Assembly: GCF_037026715.1 (NCBI RefSeq)
Contig: NZ_JBANCG010000006.1
Location: 62,001-126,000, forward strand
Source of the DNA: Breoghania sp037026715
Lineage (GTDB): Bacteria; Pseudomonadota; Alphaproteobacteria; Rhizobiales; Stappiaceae
Direction: 5' to 3'
DNA: 64,000 bases
The notes beneath the pieces were generated by a model that was given only the letters and a program-made list of their open reading frames with translations, ran no database searches and was not told the DNA's origin. Below, one piece after another: positions 44,253-52,827 of the stretch. The first letter of the stretch is position 1. Each line of letters begins with the position of its first letter. The position numbers and the translations under genes are program-made.

Positions 44253-44272
44253 TTGTATAGATAACTATACAA
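44253..44272. promoter_or_regulatory. Candidate PhnF operator
   Basis: TTGTATAG and its exact complement CTATACAA are separated by ATAA. This is a 20-bp perfect two-arm palindrome in the phnF-phnG gap, 97 bases before phnG. HutC-type GntR regulators bind GTATA-containing palindromes of this form, so autoregulation and control of phnG onward are likely. Confidence 0.7.
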
Positions 44273-44368
44273 CACGCGGTGTTCTCGCCGGATCTGGCGA
44301 CGCGGTACGGGCCGTCATGAGAGTCTGCCGCAGTCGAGGGACGCGAGCCTGACAGGAGAGGTTTGTCG

Positions 44369-44800
44369 ATGGAACGACGGGAAGTGATGGGCATCCTCGC
44401 ACGTGCCAGTGTTGAGGAGTTGCGCGGCGCAATCGAAGCCTGGCCCGAGGACGCGCAAGCAGAGCTGCTGCGCGGTCCCGAGACCGGTCTCGTCATGCTG
44501 CGCGGGCGTGCCGGCGGTGCCGGTGCACCGTTCAATCTCGGCGAGGCGACGGTTGCCCGCGCGACAGTCCGGTTGTCTTCCGGGGAGATCGGCTTTTCCT
44601 GCGTTCTCGGCCGAGATCTCGAGAAGGCGCGGCTTGCGGCCGTCTTCGATGCGGTCTGGCAGCGCGAGGCGGAGGCGGTCGATACGCATCTGCTCAGCCT
44701 CGTGCGGCGGCGTCTTGCGGACGAGGCGCACCGCAAGGCGGAAGAAGCCGCCGCCACCCGGGTCAACTTCTTCACCATGACACGCGGAGAGGACCAGTGA
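44369..44800 (+). CDS. phnG: C-P lyase subunit PhnG
   Basis: 143 residues. Together with PhnH, PhnI and PhnJ it forms the C-P lyase core complex in which the phosphonate is attached to ATP-derived ribose and then cleaved. Family landmarks are RREVMGILARAS at the start, LRGPETGLVMLRGRAGGAG, FNLGEATVARATVRL and GFSCVLGRD. The ATG at 44369 follows AGGAGAGG; an in-frame TTG at 44363 sits too close to that site. The stop overlaps the GTG start of phnH. Confidence 0.95.
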   Translation: MERREVMGILARASVEELRGAIEAWPEDAQAELLRGPETGLVMLRGRAGGAGAPFNLGEATVARATVRLSSGEIGFSCVLGRDLEKARLAAVFDAVWQREAEAVDTHLLSLVRRRLADEAHRKAEEAAATRVNFFTMTRGEDQ

Positions 44801-45426
44801 ACGGCGAACCTCGCAACGACATCCATTCAGGCAATTATTCCGGCGGCTTCCGTAACCCGGTCTTCGATGCGCAAGGCGTTTTCCGGATCGTCCTCGATGC
44901 GCTGGCCCGTCCCGGCACCATCCTGCCGCTTGACCCTCGCACGAAGCCGCCTCGGGAACTCCCGCCGCTAGCCGCCGATATCCTTTGCGCGCTTGTCGAT
45001 CCGGACACGTCGATCTTCCTGTGTCCCTCGCTTGCCAGGGCGGCAGGCACTGCCGACTGGCTGCGGTTTCAGACGGGCGCGCCCCTGGTGAAGACCCCGG
45101 CAGACGCCGACTTTGCGGTCGCCGCAAATCCGGAAGATCTGCCGCCGCTTACGCAATTCGGTCCCGGTACGTCCGACTATCCGGATCGCTCCGCCACGGT
45201 GATTGTCGCGGTATCCGGCTTTGCGGGTGGTATGCCGGTCGCCCTGTCGGGCCCGGGTATCAAGGAGAGGCAGCCCTTCTCGCCGAACGGCGTTTCGGCA
45301 GCCGTCTGGCAGCAGCTGATTGCCAATCACGGGCTCTATCCACGTGGGATCGACGTGATCTTCGTCTCGCGCGAGGCGGTCGCCGGCCTGCCGCGTTCCA
45401 CCGCAATCGAGATCGGGGAGGCCTGA
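44797..45426 (+). CDS. phnH: C-P lyase subunit PhnH
   Basis: 209 residues; starts with GTG (overlapping phnG as GTGA) after GGAGAGG. Motifs include GFRNPVFDAQGVFRIVLDALARPG near the N-terminus, SIFLCPSL, LVKTPADADFA and the C-terminal FPNGVD-like FSPNGVSAAVWQQLIANHGLYPRGIDVIFV. PhnH is a structural subunit with a PLP-transferase-like fold but no PLP lysine. It heterodimerises with PhnJ in the core complex. Confidence 0.95.
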   Translation: MNGEPRNDIHSGNYSGGFRNPVFDAQGVFRIVLDALARPGTILPLDPRTKPPRELPPLAADILCALVDPDTSIFLCPSLARAAGTADWLRFQTGAPLVKTPADADFAVAANPEDLPPLTQFGPGTSDYPDRSATVIVAVSGFAGGMPVALSGPGIKERQPFSPNGVSAAVWQQLIANHGLYPRGIDVIFVSREAVAGLPRSTAIEIGEA

Positions 45427-45430
45427 GCCC

Positions 45431-46534
45431 ATGTATGTCGCCGTAAAGGGTGGCGAGCGCGCCATCCGCAATGCTCACCGGCTCTTGGCAGACAAGCGCC
45501 GCGGCTTTCGCGATGTTCCCGACATCACGTTGGAACAGATCGCGACGCAGCTCGCGCTCTCGGTTGACCGCATCATGTCGGAAGGCTCGCTCTATGACCG
45601 CGATCTCGCCGCGCTTGCGATGAAGCAGGCGCGCGGCGATCTCATCGAGGCGATCTTCCTCGTGCGCGCCTGGCGTACCACGGCGCCCCGCTTCGGCTTC
45701 TCAGAGCCAATCGACACATCGAAGATGCGCATTGAGCGCCGCATCTCCGCCACCTTCAAGGACCTGCCCGGTGGCCAGCTTCTCGGCCCCACTTTCGATT
45801 ACACCCATCGCCTGCTCGACCCGACGCTTGAAGGCGCCGACATCGAGGAGCCCGCCCGCGCCGAGGTAACCGATGAGGATCGGCCGATGCCGCGCGTCAC
45901 CGATCTTTTGGCCCACGAGGATCTGATCGAGGGCGACGGCGAGCAGGAAGCGGGGGCGGAGGTCGGCGACCTCACCCGCGAACCCTTGTCCTTTCCGGCC
46001 GACCGCGATCTCAGGCTTCAGGCGCTCGCCCGTGGCGATGAGGGCTTCCTGCTTGGGCTCGGCTATTCCACCCAGCGCGGCTACTCCCGGACCCACCCCT
46101 TCGTCGGCGAGATCCGCATCGGCGAGGTCGAGGTCGAAATCGAGATCCCGGAACTTGGCTTCACCGTCTCCATCGGCGAGATCCAGGTGACCGAATGCCA
46201 GATGGTTACGCAGTTCAAGGGTTCGGCCAAGGCGCCGCCGCAGTTCACCCGCGGCTACGGTCTCGTCTTCGGTCAGGGCGAGCGCAAGGCCATGGCCATG
46301 TCGCTGGTCGATCGGGCGCTGAGGGCGCGCGAATTCGGCGAGGACGTCGTGGCACCCGCGCAGGATGAGGAATTCGTGCTCTCGCATTCCGACAACGTCC
46401 AGTCCACCGGCTTCGTCGAGCATCTGAAACTGCCCCACTACGTCGACTTTCAGGCCGAACTCGACCTCGTGCGCCGCATGCGCCGCGAATACGAGGAGCG
46501 TTCGGCGCAGGAGAGCAAGGAGGCCGCGGAATGA
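45431..46534 (+). CDS. phnI: C-P lyase subunit PhnI
   Basis: 367 residues, as in other PhnI proteins. The N-terminus MYVAVKGGERAIRNAH is diagnostic. Later regions are QLALSVDRIMSEGSLYDRDLAALAMKQARGD, LLGPTFDYTHRLLDP, LGLGYSTQRGYSRTHPFVGEIR and the C-terminal histidine-bearing EFVLSHSDNVQSTGFVEHLKLPHYVDFQAEL. With PhnG, H and L it transfers the phosphonate to the ribose C1 of ATP with loss of adenine. The stop overlaps phnJ by ATGA. Confidence 0.97.
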   Translation: MYVAVKGGERAIRNAHRLLADKRRGFRDVPDITLEQIATQLALSVDRIMSEGSLYDRDLAALAMKQARGDLIEAIFLVRAWRTTAPRFGFSEPIDTSKMRIERRISATFKDLPGGQLLGPTFDYTHRLLDPTLEGADIEEPARAEVTDEDRPMPRVTDLLAHEDLIEGDGEQEAGAEVGDLTREPLSFPADRDLRLQALARGDEGFLLGLGYSTQRGYSRTHPFVGEIRIGEVEVEIEIPELGFTVSIGEIQVTECQMVTQFKGSAKAPPQFTRGYGLVFGQGERKAMAMSLVDRALRAREFGEDVVAPAQDEEFVLSHSDNVQSTGFVEHLKLPHYVDFQAELDLVRRMRREYEERSAQESKEAAE

Positions 46535-47433
46535 ACGAGTTCTCCGCAATCGACGGCAAGGATGCCGCCCCCGTCTACAATTTCGCCTATCTGGATGAGC
46601 AGACGAAGCGGATGATCCGCCGCGCGCTTTTGAAAGCCGTGGCGATCCCGGGCTATCAGGTGCCCTTCGCCAGTCGCGAGATGCCCATGCCCTACGGCTG
46701 GGGCACCGGCGGCGTGCAGATCACGGCCTCGGTGCTGGGGCCGGACGACATTCTCAAGGTCATCGACCAGGGCGCGGACGACACGACCAACGCGGTCGCC
46801 ATTCGCGGCTTTTTCGAGACGACCGCCCGGGTGCGCACGACGACGGTGACGGAGGAGGCGACGGTCATCCAGACCCGCCACCGCATTCCCGAGACACCGC
46901 TTGGCGCCAACCAGATCCTCGTCTATCAGGTGCCGATCCCGGAGCCGCTGCGCTATCTGGAGCCGCGCGAGGTGGAAACCCGCAAGATGCACGGGCTCGC
47001 CGAATACGGCCTCATGCACGTCAAGCTCTACGAGGACATCGCGAAACACGGCCACATCGCCACAACCTACGCCTATCCGGTGAACGTGAACGGCCGCTAC
47101 GTGATGGACCCGTCCCCGATCCCCAAGTTCGATAATCCGAAGATGGACGATTGCGAGGCCTTGCAGCTCTTCGGCGCGGGTCGTGAAAAGCGCATCTATG
47201 CCATCCCGCCGCACACCTCCGTCGTCAGCCTCGATTTCGAGGATCATCCCTTTAAGATCCAGACCTTCGACGAGCCCTGTGCGCTGTGCGGGTCGCGCGG
47301 CGTCTACCTCGACGAGGTCATCCTGGATGATGCGGGCGGTCGCATGTTCGTCTGCTCCGACACGGACTATTGCGAGCGCCACAGGCCCGAAGATGGCTCG
47401 GCTCCCGTTGCCGGTTGGGAGGTCGATCAATGA
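46531..47433 (+). CDS. phnJ: C-P lyase subunit PhnJ (radical SAM catalytic subunit)
   Basis: 300 residues. The unusual CX2CX21CX5C iron-sulfur motif is complete with C250, C253, C275 and C281; the last is the position that forms the thiyl/thiophosphate intermediate in E. coli PhnJ. Upstream blocks YNFAYLDEQTKRMIRRA, GYQVPFASREMPMPYGWGTGG and IRHRIPE-like QTRHRIPETPL are conserved. It cleaves the C-P bond of the ribosyl phosphonate to give a hydrocarbon and the 1,2-cyclic phosphate product. Overlaps both neighbours by ATGA. Confidence 0.97.
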   Translation: MNEFSAIDGKDAAPVYNFAYLDEQTKRMIRRALLKAVAIPGYQVPFASREMPMPYGWGTGGVQITASVLGPDDILKVIDQGADDTTNAVAIRGFFETTARVRTTTVTEEATVIQTRHRIPETPLGANQILVYQVPIPEPLRYLEPREVETRKMHGLAEYGLMHVKLYEDIAKHGHIATTYAYPVNVNGRYVMDPSPIPKFDNPKMDDCEALQLFGAGREKRIYAIPPHTSVVSLDFEDHPFKIQTFDEPCALCGSRGVYLDEVILDDAGGRMFVCSDTDYCERHRPEDGSAPVAGWEVDQ

Positions 47434-48239
47434 ACGAACACGTTGAAACCCCGCCGGTCGCCATCGAAGACTTGCCGCTTCTGCGTGCCTCCGGGCTGAC
47501 CCGCTTCTACGGCGACCGGATCGGCTGTCGCGATATCTCGCTGTCGCTCTGGCCCGGCGAAGTTCTGGCGATTGTCGGCGAAAGCGGATCCGGCAAGACG
47601 ACGCTTCTGAACTGTCTCGCCTCGCGCCTGACGCCGACTGCCGGCTGCGTCGAATACCGCATGCGCGACGGCACCGTGCGCGATCTCTTCCGCATGTCGG
47701 AGGCCGAACGCCGCGTGCTGATGCGCACCGACTGGGGCTTTGTCCATCAAAACCCGATCGACGGGTTGCGCATGTCGGTCTCAGCCGGTGCCAATGTTGG
47801 TGAACGGCTGATGGCGGTCGGCGCCCGTCACTATGGCAAGATTCGGGGTGAGGCAGAACACTGGCTGGAGCGCGTCGAGATCGCCACCGATCGCATCGAT
47901 GACGACCCACGTTCCTTTTCCGGCGGCATGCGTCAGCGCCTGCAGATCGCGCGCAATCTGGTCACCGCACCCCGCCTTGTCTTCATGGACGAGCCGACCG
48001 GCGGACTTGACGTTTCGGTGCAGGCCCGCCTGCTCGATCTCATCCGCCACCTCGTCGCAGATCTCGGGCTGGCTGTCGTCCTCGTCACCCACGACCTTGC
48101 CGTCGCCCGGCTGCTGTCCCACCGGATGATGGTGATGAAGGGCGGTTCGATCATCGAGCAGGGACTCACGGATCGCATCCTCGATGATCCGCGCGAGCCC
48201 TATACCCAGCTTCTCGTCTCTTCCATATTGCAGGTGTAG
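47430..48239 (+). CDS. phnK: C-P lyase ABC-like subunit PhnK
   Basis: 269 residues. Walker A GESGSGKTT (50-58), Q-loop FVHQNPIDGLRM, signature FSGGMRQRLQIARN, Walker B LVFMDEPTGGLDV and H-loop VTHDLAVAR. Despite ABC motifs it is not a transporter ATPase; PhnK binds the PhnGHIJ core, on PhnJ, and is needed for phosphonate use in vivo. The HxNPIDGLR stretch is typical of PhnK. Start overlaps the phnJ stop. Confidence 0.95.
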   Translation: MNEHVETPPVAIEDLPLLRASGLTRFYGDRIGCRDISLSLWPGEVLAIVGESGSGKTTLLNCLASRLTPTAGCVEYRMRDGTVRDLFRMSEAERRVLMRTDWGFVHQNPIDGLRMSVSAGANVGERLMAVGARHYGKIRGEAEHWLERVEIATDRIDDDPRSFSGGMRQRLQIARNLVTAPRLVFMDEPTGGLDVSVQARLLDLIRHLVADLGLAVVLVTHDLAVARLLSHRMMVMKGGSIIEQGLTDRILDDPREPYTQLLVSSILQV

Positions 48240-48241
48240 CC

Positions 48242-48952
48242 ATGCCTTCCCGTCTCATTCTCACCGATATCGGCAAGAGTTTCGTCATGCACTTGCGCGG
48301 CGGTGTAACGATCCCGGTCGTCTCCGGTGTCTCGTTTTCCATCGACGCGGGCGAATGCGTCGTGCTCGGCGGTCCCTCCGGCATCGGCAAGAGCTCTATC
48401 CTGAAGATGATCTACGGCAACTACGGCGTAGAGGCCGGCCAGATCATCTGCGCCTGCGAGGATGGCAAGCTCATCGACATCGCGTCTGCCGATGCCCGGA
48501 CGATCCATGCGCTGCGCCGTCGCACCATCGGTTATGTCAGCCAGTTCCTGCGCGTCGTCCCGCGCGTCTCCGCGCTCGACGTGGTGGCCGAGCCGCTGGC
48601 CGCGCAGGGCGCAAGCCACGAGGAGGCGCGCCGTCGCGCGGCCGAACTGCTCGCCCGCCTTAACCTGCCTGAAGCGCTGTGGGATCTGCCGCCCGCGACA
48701 TTCTCCGGCGGCGAGCAGCAGCGGGTGAACATCGCGCGCGGCTTCATTACCGACCACGCCATCCTGCTGCTTGATGAGCCCACCGCCTCGCTCGATGTGC
48801 AGAACCGTGCCGTGGTCATTGATCTCATCGCGGAAAAGAAGAAGGCCGGCGTCGCCATGCTCGGCATCTTCCATGACAGGGATGTGCGCGAGGTTGTGGC
48901 CGACCGCGTCATCGACGTCGCGGCCTTCTCAAGACGGAGCAATGCGGCATGA
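48242..48952 (+). CDS. phnL: C-P lyase ABC-like subunit PhnL
   Basis: 236 residues. Walker A GGPSGIGKSS, the Q-loop IGYVSQFLRVVPRV (diagnostic of PhnL), signature FSGGEQQRVNIARG, Walker B ILLLDEPTASLD and a phenylalanine-histidine H-loop GIFHDRDVRE. It works with PhnGHI in attaching the phosphonate to the ribose of ATP, and binds with PhnK to the core complex. Two bases after phnK, and overlapping the next gene by ATGA. Confidence 0.95.
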   Translation: MPSRLILTDIGKSFVMHLRGGVTIPVVSGVSFSIDAGECVVLGGPSGIGKSSILKMIYGNYGVEAGQIICACEDGKLIDIASADARTIHALRRRTIGYVSQFLRVVPRVSALDVVAEPLAAQGASHEEARRRAAELLARLNLPEALWDLPPATFSGGEQQRVNIARGFITDHAILLLDEPTASLDVQNRAVVIDLIAEKKKAGVAMLGIFHDRDVREVVADRVIDVAAFSRRSNAA

Positions 48953-49578
48953 CGAAGCTGTCCGAAACCCCGGACGTCCACGAAAGCGCGGAGGTCGTCG
49001 CCTCCACGCTCGGGCGTTACACCGCCGTGGGCGAGCGCTGCCAGGTCACCGAGAGTACGCTCGGCGACTATTCCTATCTCGTGCGGGACTGCGAGATCTG
49101 GGCCTCCGATATCGGCAAGTTCTCCAATATCGCCAGCCACGTGCGCCTCAACGCCACCAACCATCCGATGGAGCGCGCGACGCTCCATCACTTCACCTAT
49201 CGCGCGGGCGACTATTTCGATGACGCGGAGCACGAGGCCGATGTCTTCGACCGGCGTCGCGCCAACCGGGTGCGGATCGGGCACGATACCTGGATCGGGC
49301 ACGGCGTGACCGTGCTGGCCGGCGTTACGATCGGCAACGGTGCGGTGATCGCCGCCGGTGCCGTGGTGAACCGGGACGTGGCGCCCTACACGATCGTCGG
49401 CGGGGTGCCGGGCAAGCCGATCCGCCGCCGTTTCCCTCAGGAGATCGCCGATCGGCTCGAAGCGCTGGCTTGGTGGGACTGGTCGCACGAGAGCCTGCGG
49501 CATGCCCTCGACGACTTCCGGTATCTCCCGATAGAGGCGTTCCTCGATCGTTATGAGGCCAATCCGCCCATGGCATGA
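48949..49578 (+). CDS. Phosphonate-operon hexapeptide-repeat transferase
   Basis: 209 residues of the hexapeptide transferase family that travels with C-P lyase operons (the TIGR03308 type). Left-handed beta-helix repeats run from residue 12 (VHESAEVVASTLGRYTAVGE), with NHPMERATLHHFTYRAG insertion carrying the likely catalytic histidine, then IGHDTWIGHGVTVLAGVTIGNGAVIAAGAVV and GVPGKPIRRRF. It probably acetylates an aminoalkylphosphonate or related intermediate, as PhnO does by another fold; the substrate is inferred. Coupled to phnL by ATGA. A second promoter region follows. Confidence 0.88.
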   Translation: MTKLSETPDVHESAEVVASTLGRYTAVGERCQVTESTLGDYSYLVRDCEIWASDIGKFSNIASHVRLNATNHPMERATLHHFTYRAGDYFDDAEHEADVFDRRRANRVRIGHDTWIGHGVTVLAGVTIGNGAVIAAGAVVNRDVAPYTIVGGVPGKPIRRRFPQEIADRLEALAWWDWSHESLRHALDDFRYLPIEAFLDRYEANPPMA

Positions 49579-49686
49579 CGCAGTGGAAGTGCGGCGCGAT
49601 TTGCCGTGTTGCTCAAGTTCGTCAACAAGTATCTGGAAGTTAAATCGAAATCGGTGCTGGTGGTTATTTTACGGCATCGTTTTCAA

Positions 49687-49704
49687 CAGTCACGCAACCG
49701 TCAC
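49687..49704 (+). promoter_or_regulatory. Pho box upstream of phnC
   Basis: CAGTCAC-GCAA-CCGTCAC: two direct 7-base half-sites, spacing four, each with one mismatch to the PhoB half-site CTGTCAC. It lies in a 190-base A/T-richer gap 65 bases before the phnC start. This makes an independent phosphate-controlled promoter for phnCDE onward likely. Confidence 0.65.
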
Positions 49705-49768
49705 AAAAGCGAGACACAGGTGCAACAGATACGCGCTACCCACAGTGAGCAAAACACGGGATGCTCAC

Positions 49769-50614
49769 ATGGTTGCCGTATCGATTGACGGACTGACGAA
49801 AACGTTCGGCCGCAAGCGCGCTCTCGATGGCGTAAGCGTCGAAATCCCGGCCGGTCAGATGGTGGCGCTCATCGGAGCTTCGGGCTCCGGCAAGTCGACC
49901 CTCATCCGCCATATAGCCGGGCTCGAACGCGGCGATGCCGGACGGATCGCCATTCATGGCCGGGAGATCCAGTCCGCCGGCAAGCTCTCAGCGGAAGCGC
50001 GCGACATGCGTCGCTCGATCGGCGTCATCTTCCAGCAGTTCAATCTGGTTTCCCGTCTTCCGGTCATCACCAATGTCCTGATCGGCTTCCTCGGCCAGAT
50101 CAGCCGGTTGCGGGGCACGTTGGGTTTTTTCTCGGAGTCGGAGAAGCAGGCAGCGATGCGTGCGCTTCACCGTGTCGGCATTTCCGAACAGGCGCGTCAG
50201 CGCGCCTCCACCCTCTCGGGCGGCCAGCAGCAGCGTGCCGCGATCGCCCGCGCTCTCGTCCAGGGTGCCCGCCTGATGCTTGCTGACGAACCGATCGCCT
50301 CGCTCGACCCGGCCTCGGCGCGCCGCGTCATGGAAATTCTGGCGGGTATCAACAAGGAAGACGGCATGACCGTCGTCGTCTCGCTGCATCAGGTCGAATA
50401 TGCGCGCCGCTACTGCCCGCGCACCATCGCCATGAAGGACGGAGCCATCGTCTATGACGGCCCCTCCGTGGCGCTCGACACCGCCTTTCTGAAAGAACTC
50501 TACGGCGAAGCCTCCGAAGAGCTGATCCTGCCGGATGCCCCGGTTCAGGACCGGCTCCGCGAGCGGCCCGTCGTGGCCATCGGCTCCGGCGCACCGGCGC
50601 TGGCAACTGCCTGA
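49769..50614 (+). CDS. phnC: Phosphonate ABC transporter ATP-binding protein PhnC
   Basis: 281 residues from the ATG at 49769; open frame upstream runs into the preceding gene but has no homology. Walker A GASGSGKST, the PhnC-typical FQQFNLVSRLPVITNVLIGFLG, signature LSGGQQQRAAIARA, Walker B LMLADEPIASLDP and H-loop SLHQVEYARRYC. It powers phosphonate import through PhnE with PhnD as receptor. Separate from phnL-side genes by a gap carrying a Pho box. Confidence 0.96.
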   Translation: MVAVSIDGLTKTFGRKRALDGVSVEIPAGQMVALIGASGSGKSTLIRHIAGLERGDAGRIAIHGREIQSAGKLSAEARDMRRSIGVIFQQFNLVSRLPVITNVLIGFLGQISRLRGTLGFFSESEKQAAMRALHRVGISEQARQRASTLSGGQQQRAAIARALVQGARLMLADEPIASLDPASARRVMEILAGINKEDGMTVVVSLHQVEYARRYCPRTIAMKDGAIVYDGPSVALDTAFLKELYGEASEELILPDAPVQDRLRERPVVAIGSGAPALATA

Positions 50615-50670
50615 CCGGATACGTCGGGCCCATTCGTCCACATGCCCAAACCGTCCAGATGGAGGACAGT

Positions 50671-51669
50671 ATGAACGCGTTTTTCAAGGGGGCCGCAGCG
50701 GCCGCCCTCGCCCTTTCGCTCGGCACCGCCGCGCACGCCGAGACGAGCGAAATCAACTTCGGCATCATCTCCACGGAATCGCAGCAGAACCTGAAGCCGC
50801 AGTGGGACCCGTTCCTTGAGGCGATGGAAAAGGCGACGGGCATGAAGGTCAACGCCTTCTTCGCCTCCGACTATGCCGGCGTCATCGAGGGCATGCGTTT
50901 CGGTAAGGTCGATGCCGCCTGGTTCGGCAACAAGTCCGCGATGGAAGCCGTCGACCGCTCCGGCGGCGAGGTCTTCGCCCAGACCGTCGATGTCGAAGGC
51001 AACCCGGGCTACTGGTCCGTCCTGCTTGCCCAGAAGGACAGCCCGCTGAACTCGCTCGACGACGTTCTCAAGTGCGACAAGTCGCTGAACTTCGGCATCG
51101 GCGATCCGAACTCAACGTCCGGTTTCCTGGTGCCGACCACCTTCATCTTTGCCAAGAACGGCATTGATCCGAAGGAGTGCTTCAAGACGGTGCGCAACGC
51201 CAACCACGAGACCAACGCTCTCGCGGTCGCCAACGGCCAGGTCGATGTTGCCGCCAACAACACCGAAAACCTCGCGCGTATCGAGAAGACCAACCCGAAG
51301 GCCTTCGCCAACCTCAAGGTCATCTGGAAGTCGCCGCTGATCCCGGCCGATCCGATCGTGTGGAACAAGAAGCTCGATCAGGCCACCAAGGACAAGCTCT
51401 ACACGTTCTTCATGAGCTACGGCCGTCTCGGCACGCCGGAAGAGGTGGCCAAAGCCCGCAAGGTGCTGGCCGGTCTCGCTTGGGCTCCGTTCAAGCCCTC
51501 CTCCGATGCCCAGCTCTACGCAATCCGCGTGATGGCCATCACCAAGGACATGTTCAAGATCCAGGCGGACGACAAGTTCTCCGCCGAGGAGAAGGCCGCC
51601 AAGCTCAAGGAACTGGCTGCGGAAAAGGCCAAGTACGAGAAGCTGATGGAGACCGTCCCGCAGGTCTGA
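50671..51669 (+). CDS. phnD: Phosphonate-binding periplasmic protein PhnD
   Basis: 332 residues from ATG 50671 (GGAGG 5 bases upstream). Signal peptide MNAFFKGAAAAALALSLGTAAHA cut near residue 23. The mature protein carries FGIISTESQQNLKPQWDPFLEAM, FASDYAGVIEGMRFGKVDAAWFGNKSAMEAV and GDPNSTSGFLVPTTFIFAKNG, which are typical phosphonate-contacting segments of the PhnD family, which favours 2-aminoethylphosphonate among others. The gap of 137 bases to phnE holds no gene. Confidence 0.96.
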   Translation: MNAFFKGAAAAALALSLGTAAHAETSEINFGIISTESQQNLKPQWDPFLEAMEKATGMKVNAFFASDYAGVIEGMRFGKVDAAWFGNKSAMEAVDRSGGEVFAQTVDVEGNPGYWSVLLAQKDSPLNSLDDVLKCDKSLNFGIGDPNSTSGFLVPTTFIFAKNGIDPKECFKTVRNANHETNALAVANGQVDVAANNTENLARIEKTNPKAFANLKVIWKSPLIPADPIVWNKKLDQATKDKLYTFFMSYGRLGTPEEVAKARKVLAGLAWAPFKPSSDAQLYAIRVMAITKDMFKIQADDKFSAEEKAAKLKELAAEKAKYEKLMETVPQV

Positions 51670-51806
51670 TCCTGCGCCATGCGCGCTTATCCCGGCGGCG
51701 GCACGATACGTGCCGCCGTTTCGGGGCGGATGGGCCACACGAACACACTCCCACCCCGGTCCCCCAAAAGCACGAACCCGCTCGCCCGCAACCCCCGGAA
51801 ATCCTC

Positions 51807-52622
51807 ATGACGACATCCACCCCGACCGCCGCGCCGCAGACGATCGCCTTGCCGCCCAAGGATCTTTCGCGCAGGCTTTACGCCTATGTCGTGTGGGGGG
51901 CACTGGCGATCGCGCTCGTGTGGAGTTGGGCGCCGGCGGAAATGGGCCGGTTCACCTATCTCTTCAGCGATTCCGGCAACATGGCGGAATACGCGTCAGG
52001 CTTTCTCAGCCCGAATTTTCATGACTGGGACTACTACGTCCAGGAGATGATTCTCACCGTGCAGATCGCGCTGTGGGGCACGGTGCTTGCCATCTTCTTC
52101 GGCATTCCCTTCGCGATCCTCTCCTCGTCGAATGTCGCACCGATCTGGATCGTCCAGCCCGTGCGCCGGCTGATGGATGCATGCCGCGCGATCAACGAGC
52201 TGGTGTTCGCCGTGCTTTTCGTCGTTGCCGTCGGTCTTGGACCCTTTGCCGGCGTCATGGCCCTCTTTGTCCACAATCTCGGCATCATCGCCAAGCTCTT
52301 CTCCGAGGCTGTGGAGGCGATTGATCCCTATCCGGTGGAAGGCATCCGCGCGACCGGGGCATCCAAGCTGCAGGAGATCGTCTACGGCATCATTCCGCAG
52401 GTGGCGCCCCTGTGGATCTCGTTCTCTCTCTACCGCTTCGAGACCAACGTGCGTTCCGCCACGGTTCTCGGCGTCGTGGGCGCCGGCGGCATCGGACAAA
52501 TCCTGTTCGAATCGATCCGCGGCTTCTACTATGGCGAAACCGCAGCGATCCTGATCATCGTCGTCATTACCGTCACGTTCGTCGACCTGCTGTCGCAGCA
52601 GCTTCGCAAGCTTGCGATTTAG
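51807..52622 (+). CDS. phnE: Phosphonate ABC transporter permease PhnE
   Basis: 271 residues with about six hydrophobic segments. The coupling loop EGIRATGASKLQEIVYGIIPQVAP and the PhnE-typical RSATVLGVVGAGGIGQILFESIRGF are intact. It begins MTTSTPTAAPQ with a weak ribosome site at the ATG. Many rhizobial loci carry two phnE genes (phnE1, phnE2); only one is present here, so the permease should act as a homodimer. Followed by a 200-base gap with a strong hairpin. Confidence 0.95.
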   Translation: MTTSTPTAAPQTIALPPKDLSRRLYAYVVWGALAIALVWSWAPAEMGRFTYLFSDSGNMAEYASGFLSPNFHDWDYYVQEMILTVQIALWGTVLAIFFGIPFAILSSSNVAPIWIVQPVRRLMDACRAINELVFAVLFVVAVGLGPFAGVMALFVHNLGIIAKLFSEAVEAIDPYPVEGIRATGASKLQEIVYGIIPQVAPLWISFSLYRFETNVRSATVLGVVGAGGIGQILFESIRGFYYGETAAILIIVVITVTFVDLLSQQLRKLAI

Positions 52623-52750
52623 CCGGTTAACCGACGTCTGCCGGCCGATGTTGATCGGGGGGATCCGGCCCGGTTCGGGATGTCCGATCGGGCAAGGGAC
52701 CGACCGAGGCTGCGACAGGGAGCCGGTCATGTCTGGTGCCCGCACGCCGA

Positions 52751-52775
52751 CGGACCAGACAAGGCGTCTGGTCCG
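52751..52775 (+). other. Perfect 10-bp hairpin between phnE and the DUF1045 gene
   Basis: CGGACCAGAC at 52751 and GTCTGGTCCG at 52766 pair completely around AAGGC. A TTTT lies 15 bases further on, too far for a classic terminator. It may attenuate or stabilise the mRNA ahead of the processing genes. Confidence 0.5.
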
Positions 52776-52827
52776 GACATCAGGCCGGCCTTTTGCGCCC
52801 GGTCCGTTTGAGGATCCTTTGCCAACC

